Source: Vanilla planifolia
Taxonomy: Eukaryota; Streptophyta; Magnoliopsida; Asparagales; Orchidaceae
Direction of reading: 5' to 3'
Assembly (NCBI GenBank): GCA_023846275.1
Contig: CM043878.1
Coordinates: forward strand, 10,547,501 to 10,611,500
Length of the DNA stretch: 64,000 nt
Below, in pieces: positions 1-8,658 of this stretch. The position numbers and the translations under genes were made by a program. The stretch's first letter is position 1, and every line of letters begins with the position of its first letter. The notes under the pieces were generated by a model. That model was given only the letters and a program-made list of their open reading frames with translations. It did not search any database and was not told where the DNA came from.

Positions 1-468
1 TTTAACTCTAAGCCCAAAAATAAGAAGAAATTATTTGGTAAAAGGATTAAAAAATAAAATGTAATGAAGATTTGATAAAACAAAAGAAATACAAGGAAAA
101 GAGAACTTGGTTGTTGAAAGTTTTTCACTGAAATAAATGTTACAAAACACGATCCTAATTTCAATTTTTTAAAAATTGTATAAACTGAATAATTTAAAAA
201 TAATATGGATTATTTCAGATGGCAGTACAATTACATTAATACAATTGAGGATTTATGATGATTGTTGATAAAGTTGACCATAAAATATATCGGTTCTTTT
301 TTCTAAATAGTTGTTTTAAAGAGAGTTTTTAAATACACATAAAATGATACCAAAGTTCTCTTTAAGTTGCAAATACATATCATGAAGCGAGATAAACAAG
401 AGTACTTGTATTACACAAACGTATGTTTCAAGTGTACAGATATTTGCAGCATCTTCGCGCGCGAATGT
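1..468. other. AT-rich flank, no gene seen
   Basis: I see no coding pattern on either strand. The stretch lies 3' of the minus-strand aspartic protease remnant and may hold its former 3' UTR, but no polyadenylation signal could be assigned. Confidence 0.5.
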
Positions 469-1125
469 TCAGTGATTTGAGCAATCAGTAGGTGCGAAGG
501 TAAGCTGCATGGCGCCGAGGTCATAACCAATGTGAAAGTTCTGCTGTGCGACGTTTCCAAATATGCTGACACCATTGCCCTTGTTGGAGACGAAGGCCAA
601 GCAAACCGTGTTCTTCGCGCTCTCCACGAACGCATTCGATTGTTGTAGAACCACCGATGCATCACCCGAAAAATGGAACGTTATGTCAGGAAATTCAGCA
701 TTTCCTCCCGCGCCGGACACGTCGAAGCAGAGGCCGAAGACACTGTTAGGGTCGCTCACCTGCGGGAGGCCGACGCTGGTAGCCACCTTTTTCGACACCG
801 ACTGCAAGGTGTTATCGTCGAGGATCGTAAGAGTGGTGCCGGAGTCGATGATGATGTTTCCCTGACCATTTGCCAGGGCTGCCGGATTCAGGGCCACACT
901 TCCCTGACCGCCCACACTTATCTGTTCCAAATTGAGGTAGTAAAAGGTGTCGGGGGATCCGGATATCAGCGGAGTGGTGACCGCGTCGGATCCGGTAACG
1001 ACGGCATTCGACCCGAAATTGAGCTTACTCGTGGTGGATGATTGATCGGAAGGCAGGCAGTAAGAGAATCTGTTAGCAATGACGGAGCCGAGTTGACGAC
1101 CGGGCGACCACTCGTGGAGTGGAAG
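469..1125 (-). pseudogene. 5'-truncated nepenthesin-type aspartic protease (A1 family)
   Basis: The minus strand encodes, in one open frame ending at TGA 469-471, the C-terminal half of a plant A1 aspartic protease. Seen in order: FSYCLP, FYYLNLEQISVGG, the second catalytic motif DSGTTLT, a GLCFDVSG segment, FPDITFHFSG, NTVCLAFVS, SIFGNVAQQNFHIGYDL and the end FAPTDC. These match the nepenthesin/CDR1-like group, which are secreted or vacuolar endopeptidases. Homology runs upstream through GRQLGSVIANRFSYC to about position 1125. There it stops abruptly, an in-frame stop precedes it, and the sequence turns AT-rich. The N-terminal lobe with the first DTGS motif is absent up to the next gene, so this is best read as a truncated pseudogene. 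A 3' exon whose 5' exon lies far away is less likely, because the next 8 kb hold other genes. The family call is strong; the functional state is inferred. Confidence 0.85.
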
Positions 1126-1547
1126 CCGACGGTTTATATCTTATATTTGATTGGAGACTCATTTACATTGCAAACATATAAGAATCATAATATTCAACAT
1201 AAGTGTTACATTTTATATCTTATATTCAATAAGTAACGTGCATGTTTTAATTTTCCTACTTCATTATGAACTTATTTACATTAGAGTTTGTTTTTAATGT
1301 TGATTTTATTTAAAAGTTCTCTCATGCACTTCTGTATTCAACAATAGACCATTTCCCAGGGAAGGAAATGGGCATTTGAGCCAACTCAGCTTCCCTCCCA
1401 AATTAGCCGAGGGAACGCGGACCACTGCTCCTTCTCCATGAGATCTGAGGTCAACATCGCTGTCTCCCCAAAGAACGCTCCTCTTCTGTTCTCCTCCCCA
1501 AGAGGAACCCATCTTCCAATCTCCCCACCGCTCCCCTTCTGCTCCCA
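1126..1547 (+). promoter_or_regulatory. Promoter and 5' leader region of the GC-rich short gene
   Basis: AT-rich to about 1320, then increasingly GC- and CT-rich up to the ATG at 1548. A TATA-like string, TTTATTTAAAAG, lies at 1305-1316, about 235 bp before the ATG. It would suit a transcript starting near 1340 with a CT-rich leader. The position and composition are seen; the function is inferred. Confidence 0.3.
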
Positions 1548-1901
1548 ATGAACCTCAACTGCCTCCTCTGCGAGGGCGGCCGCGGCCGCGGCCGCCCCGA
1601 AGCCGGCCGAGATCTCGGAGGAAAGCACCGGCCGATCTGCCGCTGCTGCGGGTTCGACCGCTCCTGGTCCTGCAACCTCTCCCCGCCCCCGTACACCAAC
1701 CTTCGCCGCAGCACTTCGGTCGTCCCCGGTCGACACGGGGGACCCTGCAAGCTCGCGAACACGGCAAGCAACTTGTCCAACGCCTCCGTCGAGCCGCCCC
1801 TGGCTCCTCCATCTGCCGGCGGCGAGCCGCGGCTGATGCGGAGCGGTGGGATGAGGAGGGATTGGAGCTTCGAGGATCTACGGAGCCTAAGGAAGCGTTA
1901 G
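1548..1901 (+). CDS. Short GC-rich plant protein of unknown function (117 aa)
   Basis: An open frame from ATG 1548 to TAG 1899-1901. The N-terminus is cysteine- and arginine-rich (CLLCEGG, then CRCCGFDRSWSC). A NLSPPPY segment follows, then RRSTSVVPG, a serine/asparagine stretch, and a C-terminus RRDWSFEDLRSLRKR that looks conserved. There is no signal peptide or membrane segment. The GC content is far above the flanks, and an in-frame alternating GGCCGC run lies at 1576-1595, as is common in GC-rich monocot genes. Frames on the opposite strand are also open but look like composition artefacts. I do not recognise the family. The downstream LINE begins about 250 bp after the stop, so it may sit in or just past the 3' UTR. 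Coding status is inferred from composition and peptide character, not from a domain. Confidence 0.5.
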   Translation: MNLNCLLCEGGRGRGRPEAGRDLGGKHRPICRCCGFDRSWSCNLSPPPYTNLRRSTSVVPGRHGGPCKLANTASNLSNASVEPPLAPPSAGGEPRLMRSGGMRRDWSFEDLRSLRKR

Positions 1902-2160
1902 GTTGGCTTCTGTGTCGGTGGCGGTGGCGATGATCGAAGCTTTTTTGTTTTTTTTTTTTTTTCCTGGTGGGGAGGAATTACCATTAATTGTTGCATTTGT
2001 GTTTAATTTTGTGTTTATTTTCGTCTTGGTAACAAAATTTGGCTCAATCTACAGTTTATGGCTAAGCTATTGTTTGTTCATTACAGCTGATGCAGATTGT
2101 TTCTTTGCTTTGCTTTAATGCATCTGCTTCCTGCTATTGCCTACAATTACATCCACCTAT
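1902..2160 (+). other. Putative 3' UTR / flank before the LINE
   Basis: T-rich sequence with a long T-run near 1940-1962 follows the stop codon. It has no coding signal and ends where composition jumps to GC-rich at the LINE 5' side. The UTR role is inferred from position. Confidence 0.35.
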
Positions 2161-2167
2161 TCGAACG

Positions 2168-2203
2168 GAAGCGAAGCGAAGGAGCGAAGCGAAGCGAAGG
2201 AGC
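2168..2203 (+). repeat. Perfect 2 x 18-bp tandem repeat in LINE 5' UTR
   Basis: The unit GAAGCGAAGCGAAGGAGC occurs at 2168-2185 and again at 2186-2203 without a mismatch, and is itself built from GAAGCG hexamers. It stands at the very 5' edge of the element. Repeated 5' UTR monomers often carry promoter activity in LINEs; that role here is only a guess. Confidence 0.8.
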
Positions 2204-2705
2204 GCCTGGGGCTTGCGATGTGAGGAGCGCCGGGTGTGGTGGTCGGGCCACATCCGGGTGCTTGCCTCCGGGGCTGGTGCCGGGAGTTCGGGTGTGGCGG
2301 TTTGGGGGCCTGCGTTAGCAACAGTCAGTTGGGAGGGGCGTTGCAATCGGAAGGCTTGACAAGGCGGATTGGCGGTGGTGGACAGCGTGCTGTTGCCAGC
2401 GTCCAACGGCTTACGGCGAAGGAAGGGGAGGTTGAAGGCTCGGTGACGACAGGGAAGGTGTTCGTCGGCGGCGCCGGTGGTCCGTGATCTGGTCAACGCG
2501 TGATTCCTGCACGTGGCGACCGTTACGCAGGTGGTGGGCCCGATTATTATTTGAATATTCGTAAAATCGAAGATTTGAATTTGAACAGTATCCGGTTGGC
2601 GCGGGGTGCTGGTTCCGGATTAATTGGATCTTCTACCCGCGGGGCACGGGACCACTTCGTCCCCGACCTTTGGGGGGGAGGTCCTGCAGCCCTAGATTGA
2701 CAAAA

Positions 2706-4322
2706 ATGGCGGGGAGTCATGTCAGGCGGAGCAGCAGGCGACCACAGAATTCTGGGAGCTCGTCTCCCATTCGGAAGGGAGTCGCGGCACGGGTGAAGGG
2801 CGGTTCTAGGGAGGTCGATGGCGCGGCCCAGGGACTTGCTGAGGCTGACGTTGCGGAGGACAGGGGCTTTGAAGGTTGTGCGGAGAAGGAGCAGGGGGAT
2901 GTGGAGGGGCCACTGGAGGCTGGGGATACATCAGGAATTGCCATGGAAGACGAAGGGGAGAGCAAGTCTCTGGAGACGAAGAGGAAAGGGAAGGAGGCTC
3001 TTCCAAGCGATGGGATCCTGGGGGCGGTGGAAGTAAATGCCAATGGAGTCAAATTGGGGAGCTTTAAGGATGTTCTCACAGCGAATACGCCTACGGGCTT
3101 CAATAGCGGGGTGGTGTCGCATCTGAGGCCGGCGGATATCGACGTCAATGCTAGGGCGGCGGAGATCCCAGATTACGTGGAGGGAGGCGATGTTCTGATG
3201 GCTCAGGATGCTTGTAGGAGGCGGATTGTCTTCCATCAATTTGATTTAGTTGGTCGTATCTATGGACCCATGCTTCCGTTTCACGTCATAGCGAGGGTAC
3301 TGCTCAAGCGGTGGGGACACTACAAGGAGTTCAAAGTCTTCGATCTTTCCTCCAACTGCTTCTGTCTGCATTTTGTGTCCCAGCAGGATCGTAACGCGGT
3401 TTGGCTAGGCGGCCCGTGGCAGGTCGCCGGACAAGCTTTGGGATTGGACCACTGGACACCTGAGTTCAGCCCCAGGTCGGCATCGGTGATGAGGGCACCA
3501 ATTTGGGTCAGGCTTCCGGGCCTTCCCCTAGTCTACTGGGACGTTGACAACATCATTCGCATCGCCAAGGCTATCGGAGACCCGTTTCTTCTGGATGGCT
3601 GGACCGCCGGCATGGAGCAGTCGTCGTTCGCGCGTGTCTGTGTACGCGTCGACCTTTCAAAGCGGCTTAAGCCGGGAGTGTGGCTGAATGGGGATTTTGG
3701 CAGGGTATACCAAAGCTTCGCGTATGAGGGGCTGCAAAGGATATGCTTCCGGTGTGGTCTCGTGGGTCACCTGGAGAGTCAATGCCACGAAGGGGTGAAG
3801 GTGCCTGAGTGCCGTGGGGGGTCCCCACAGGTGGGGGAAAGGATTGTGGGGATGTTAGAGGAGATGGGGGAGGGGCAGGAAGGGAGTGGGCCTGTGGTGG
3901 TGGAGGAACCTAAAGTGATGGACGGGGGTGCTGGGATGGTAAGGGATTCTCGAATAGAGGAACAGGGCCTGGGGCCATGGACGATAGTGCAGCGTAAGAG
4001 GTCAGGCCAATTTGCCCTTGCTGGTGGGCGAGTTCGGGATCCGGGTACTGGCTTTGGTAGCATGGCCCGGGGCGACCGGGGGGTCAGCAGGGTCAGGGGC
4101 ACGGACACCATGTCCAGAGCGCGGGGCAGAAGCAGAGTTCGCTGGGCACCGCAGCCGGGGGGAAGCACAAGTCTAAGAAGGTGGGGCTCGAAGCGCATTT
4201 CGTTGGGAGTAATGCCAACGGGCAGGTCGACGGGGAATGTCGGGAGCAGAGTCATTCCACCTGAGAGGGGGAAGGAGCTGGAGGGAGAGAGCAGGCCTAG
4301 TCATGCGGGGACCAATACGTGA
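2706..4322 (+). CDS. LINE ORF1: DUF4283 / zinc-knuckle RNA-binding protein
   Basis: ATG 2706 is preceded by AAAA and followed by G, a good plant start context. The frame is open a little further upstream but has no earlier ATG there. The 538-residue product has a low-complexity N-terminus. A DUF4283-like region follows (about 3247-3740, with PFHVIARVLLKRWGHYKEF and PIWVRLPGLPLVYWDVDN), and then a CCHC knuckle CFRCGLVGHLESQC at 3743-3784. The C-terminus is long and rich in glycine and arginine. In plant L1 elements this protein binds the element RNA and helps form the retrotransposition particle. The frame is intact. Its last 86 bp overlap an upstream extension of the ORF2 frame. Domain identity is from sequence character; the function is family knowledge. 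Confidence 0.9.
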   Translation: MAGSHVRRSSRRPQNSGSSSPIRKGVAARVKGGSREVDGAAQGLAEADVAEDRGFEGCAEKEQGDVEGPLEAGDTSGIAMEDEGESKSLETKRKGKEALPSDGILGAVEVNANGVKLGSFKDVLTANTPTGFNSGVVSHLRPADIDVNARAAEIPDYVEGGDVLMAQDACRRRIVFHQFDLVGRIYGPMLPFHVIARVLLKRWGHYKEFKVFDLSSNCFCLHFVSQQDRNAVWLGGPWQVAGQALGLDHWTPEFSPRSASVMRAPIWVRLPGLPLVYWDVDNIIRIAKAIGDPFLLDGWTAGMEQSSFARVCVRVDLSKRLKPGVWLNGDFGRVYQSFAYEGLQRICFRCGLVGHLESQCHEGVKVPECRGGSPQVGERIVGMLEEMGEGQEGSGPVVVEEPKVMDGGAGMVRDSRIEEQGLGPWTIVQRKRSGQFALAGGRVRDPGTGFGSMARGDRGVSRVRGTDTMSRARGRSRVRWAPQPGGSTSLRRWGSKRISLGVMPTGRSTGNVGSRVIPPERGKELEGESRPSHAGTNT

Positions 4323-4440
4323 TCGGGTACCCCCTTGGGCTGTGCTTCGTGGGGCACAGCGGCGGCTCAACGGGTCGGGGCTGAGCGCTGGAACTCGTAG
4401 GTGTATGGGTGCATGGAAGTACGGTACGGAGGTTTATTTC

Positions 4441-7400
4441 ATGCGGATTATCATCTGGAATATTCGGGGAGTCAAGAAGGGCAGCTCGCGGAGCTACTTG
4501 AAGCGCTTGGTGCGTGAGAAGATGGTGGACCTGGTGGTGCTGATGGAGACCAAGGTGCAGTCGTTCGGCCGGAGTGATGCGGACTGGCTACTGGGGAGGG
4601 AATGGACTTTTGCCGCCCAACCCTCGATGGGTTTGTCGGCGGGCATCATTCTGTTGTGGAGGGTCGGGATCCAAATTTCGATTATGGCGACGTCCCCTCA
4701 CCTGGTGGCTTGCTCGATATTTCCCAGGCCAAGCTGCTCGATTGATTGTTTTTTCGTGTATGGGCCTAGGGACTACCAGCGGAAACAGGACATTTGGGAG
4801 GTCATCCGCTCATCTCACGGTGGCGACTCCCCCCTCCTGGTGGCGGGGGATTTGAATCTGGTCATGGCTCAGGCGGAGAAGAGGGGCGGGAGGCCCTTCG
4901 TGTATGGTCGTGACCAGCAGGGATTCGCTGACTTCATGCAGGACACTCAATTGGAGGATCTGGGGTTCATCGGCAACCGTTTCACTTGGTGTAATGGGAA
5001 GAAGGGGGGAGCGCGCATATGGGAAAGGCTTGACCGAGTGCTGATTAACCCAGCGGGCCTGAATGGATTTCCGGATTGCTCGGTGCAGCACCTCAGTCGC
5101 CTTGGGTCTGATCACTGCCCGGTGCTGCTCTGTCTGGGTGATACGGGCTTGCGGCCGAAGTCCTGCAGAAGCATGTTCGAGAGTGCGTGGCTCAGTTACC
5201 CTCAGTCCCATGGTGTCGTGCTTAAGGCGTGGAAGAGGTGGGCCTGTGGCAACCCTATGGAGATGGTCACGACAAAGTTCAGACGTTCCCTGAAGGCCTT
5301 ACAGCATTGGAGTCGGGTTGAGGTGGGCAACTTGGGGGACCGGAACAGAGAGCTGCTGCGGGCTATCGAGGAGTTGCAAGATAGGGAATCCAGGGGGGAC
5401 CTCTCGGCGGAGGAGCACGATCGTCTTGGGGACTTGATCACCGCTTTCCACCGGGGCGGCGTGCTTGAGGAGCAGTGGTGGTGGCAGCGGGCCAAGGCTC
5501 ATTGGGCGCATGTCGGGGACGGCAACTCGAAGTTTTTTCATAACATGGCCTCGTCGCGTGCCAGGTCCAACCGGATTTCTATGCTCAAAGGGGATGACGG
5601 AACGGAGGTGGTCTCTCCTGATGGCATTGGGATGGCCCTCTCGGAGTTCTTCGATCGCAAGTGGAGGTGTGGTGATCAAGGGGTTCTGCCGATGGTAACC
5701 CCGTTGCAGAGAAGGGTGAGCCCGGCGGAGGCGAATGCCTTGGGGAGGAACGTCACGGTAGATGAGGTGGTGGGGGCTTTGAGGAGCATCAAACGCAACC
5801 GTGCCCCGGGAAGTGACGGGATCACGGCGGAGTTCATTCATGGATACTGGAAGATCGCTGGGGCCGATGTGATTAATGCTGTTATGGCGTTTTTTGAGGA
5901 GCGGAGGCTGCCGGAGGGATGGAAGGACACTCTCGTGGTTTTAATTCCTAAGAAGCCAGGGGCTTGCAGGCCGGAACATTACCGGCCTATCAGCCTGTGC
6001 AACACGGTATACAAAGCGATGGCGAGGGTTCTGGTGGACAGAATGAAGCCGGTGATGCCTGGTCTCATCTCCCGTGAGCAGGCCGCGTTCATTCCCGGAC
6101 GCAGCATATCCGACAACATCTATATTGCGCAGGAGATGGCGGCCAAGATGCGCTCCTACACGGCGGCCACTAGCCTTATGGCCGTGAAGCTGGACATGGA
6201 GCAGGCGTACGATCGGGTTCGGTGGGAATTCATCCTTGACATGCTGCTGGCGTTGGGGTTTCCCCCCATTTGGCGCGAATGAGTGAAGGCCTGCATTTGT
6301 CACCCTAGATATGGCGTCCTCGTCAACGGCTCTCGCCTCCCGTGGGTGGTCGCGGAACGGGGGCTCAGGCAGGGTTGTCCTCTGTCGCCCTATCTCTATG
6401 TTATGGCCACCGAGCTCCTGTCGTGCATGATTAAAAGATATGAGGATCGGCAGCTGCTGGGGTTCCGGCCGGGGAGGCACGCGCCGTCTATCTCGCATCT
6501 TCTGTTCGCTGACGATGTCCTCTTGTATGCCCCTGCTACTCGCGAGGCTGCGAGGGCCATCCGTAGCGTTTTGCATGCTTTCAAGGGGGCTGCTGGGCTG
6601 TGCGTCAACTTGGCAAAGTCCAGGGTCGTCTTTAACCCCAGGCTTAGTAGGACGAAGGCGCGGGTGATCACGAACAAGCTGCGAATCAAGCAGGGCCGGG
6701 AGTTCTCTTATATGGGTATTCCCATCACGGCGCAGAGACTGTCCGCGGCTGATCTCAGCTTTTTGTTTCAGAGGCTGGATGCTTGGTTGACGAGCTGGAG
6801 GGTCAGGCCTCTATCGCTCGTGGGTAGAGTGGTTCTGGCCTCTTCGGTTTTGTGTGCCATCCCCGGCCACGTGCTCCGCCACTGCGCGGTGCCGGCGGGC
6901 GTCATCGAGGCCATGGAGAAGCGGATCAGGACATTCATATGGGGAGGGAAAGACGCTAGCAAGGCGATACACTACGCGGCCTGGGAATGTATTACGCTGC
7001 CTAAAGATGCGGGTGGGCTCGGCCTCCGGGACCTCCGTGTCTGGCACCGTGTTCTTTATATGGATGGGTGCAGACGGATTCTTGGCCGGGACTCCACTCT
7101 TTGGGTGGAGGTGATGAGGAGGAAGTACTGCCTGGATGATCCCCTCATGCGTACCCCCCGCAGCGCTTCCCCGGTGTGCAAGATGGTGATGAGGGCGATG
7201 CCGGAGGCCTTATCTGTGTTTGTATGGCGGATCGGGGACGGGAGGGCGGTACGGTTCCTGGAGGATAACTGGCTTGGGCTCCCCCTGTGCGGCTGGCCGA
7301 CTTTCATCAACGTCAACTCCTCGTGGCCTACCAGCGTCGCCGAGTGCATTTCGGCGGCAGGCAACTGGGACCTGGAGATCATTCGCACGTGGGCCAGCGA

Positions 7401-8589
7401 GGAGCTCATTAACCGCATCCTGCATCTTCCGCGTGCGACGCACTCGGCTCAGGATGTTCTCTGCCAGGTGCACACCGAAAAGGCCCGCGCGGATGGTGGC
7501 CGGATCTACTCGAGCGTGGTATGCAGTGTTCGGAGAGGCGGCGGACGCGAGGGGAGACGGCCTCTGGAGGTTATGCGCGGAATTTGGAAGCTGAGGGTGG
7601 CGCCGCGGGTACGCCTGTTCATGTGGCGGGCTGCCGGGGACTGTTTGCCGACGACGGACTGGCTGGTTCGCCGCGGGATCAGCCATGATCCCGCCTGCGG
7701 GCTGTGCAGCGGGGGGGAAGAGACGCTGCAACATATGGCCTGGGGTTGCCCGAGGGCCCAACTAATTTGGGCGGACTGCTCCATCCGCGGGGCGTTGACC
7801 GGGCTCCCTCAGTCAACGGGGGCCGCTCTCCAATTCACCGACCAGCTTTTCCGATTTATCGGCTCGCCGGGGGCGCGCCAGGGGAATGGGCCGTGGGTGG
7901 CAGCGATCCTTGCTACGACGATGTATTACATCTGGCTCAATAGAAATTTCGCCAAACACAACAACTTGGCCGGTCGCCCGGCCTCTTTCATCCGCACCAT
8001 CCTGCTCGAGGCTCACCTGAGTTTCAACCGACACTCTTCTCCGTCCTCTCTGTCCAGCGGGAATCTGTGCAGGTCCTCGGACTTGCTAGTTGCGAGCTTT
8101 TGGATTCCTCCCCCCACAGGTTGGATATTGGTGAATTGCGATGCGGCGGTTGGTGACTCTGTGGCTGGTTTGGGCATGATTGTGAGGGACTGTATGGGCA
8201 ACCCTCTTCTGGCTGCTGGCAAGCGGAGGCTGTCCCACTCTGTGGACATGATGGAGACCCATGCTATTCTTTTGGCTCTTGACCTGATGCGGGAAATCAT
8301 TCCCCAGTATAGGGCTGTGGAGATCCAGTCTGACTCGATACTGGCTCTTCAGGAGGTGCGCGACATGATTGCCCATCCCCCTGTGACGGGGGTTTTTGCT
8401 CGGGCGTTCCAGTATGCCAGTGGTCTGGAGGCTCTCCGGTTCACCCAGGTTCGCCGCGATGGGAATGCGCCGGCTGATTGGATCGCAAGGGAGGCTTGTC
8501 GCAGGGAGTTCATTTGGGTCCTGGGGGATCCTATCCCCAAACCCCTGCTGAAGCTTATGTTGTCTGACTTCACCTTCGATCCCCCTTGA
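4441..8589 (+). pseudogene. LINE ORF2 polyprotein (EN-RT-zf-RVT-RNase H), one in-frame stop
   Basis: The most likely start is ATG 4441 (MRIIIWNIRG), the usual beginning of the AP-like endonuclease; the same frame is open back to ATG 4237. Endonuclease motifs: WNIRG, METKV, VAGDLNLV (about 4840-4863) and SDHCPVLL (about 5106-5130). Reverse transcriptase: LIPKKPGACRPEHYRPISLC, AAFIPGRSISDNI, KLDMEQAYDRV, then LRQGCPLSPYLY and catalytic FADD at 6505-6516. A zf-RVT region lies near 7590-7770 (CGLCSGGEETLQHMAWGC). The C-terminal RNase H (about 8120-8500) shows NCDAA, METHA and QSDS, the expected D-E-D residues. TGA at 6280-6282 interrupts the RT between KLDMEQAYDRV and LRQGC. Homology continues in the same frame directly after it, giving 613 codons before and 768 after. 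The copy would therefore make a truncated, RT-dead product. Confidence 0.92.
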
Positions 8590-8658
8590 GGATCGTATGG
8601 GTGCTTTTGTACTGGGGCTTTTCTGATATAATAATATTATATCCTTCTCAAAAAAAAA
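8590..8658 (+). other. LINE 3' UTR with palindrome and A-tail
   Basis: A short tail region. A 9-bp inverted repeat GATATAATA / TATTATATC with a 1-nt spacer lies at 8625-8643. Then comes CCTTCTC and nine A at 8650-8658, where the AT-rich host flank resumes. The hairpin is a candidate RT recognition structure; that is inferred. Confidence 0.6.

Larger units (their letters stand above)
2160..8658 (+). mobile_element. Near-full-length L1-type non-LTR retrotransposon (LINE) with RNase H
   Basis: A GC-rich block set in AT-rich DNA. It holds a GC-rich 5' UTR with an 18-bp tandem repeat, ORF1 (2706-4322), ORF2 (4441-8589), a 3' UTR of about 60 nt with a palindrome, and an A9 tail at 8650-8658. The order of ORF1 gag-like protein, then AP endonuclease, reverse transcriptase, zf-RVT and RNase H is that of plant L1 elements. 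The ORFs are nearly undamaged: the only obvious lesion is TGA 6280-6282. That points to a young insertion, unlike the decayed LINE pieces elsewhere in the window. The exact 5' end is uncertain (taken from the composition change), and I could not find a convincing target-site duplication. Confidence 0.9.

Noticed and set aside
1386..1812. Long open frames on the minus strand opposite the GC-rich short gene
   Set aside because: They are arginine/glycine/proline-rich mirror frames produced by high GC content; the plus frame has the more protein-like pattern.
2090..2160. Target-site duplication for the full LINE (ATTGTTTCTTTGCTTTG versus ATTGTTCTTCTTTAG after the tail)
   Set aside because: Too many mismatches and indels; not better than chance in T-rich DNA.
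6280..6282. TGA in LINE ORF2 as recoding (selenocysteine or programmed readthrough)
   Set aside because: No supporting structure was seen and LINEs are not known to use it; a point mutation in one copy is simpler.
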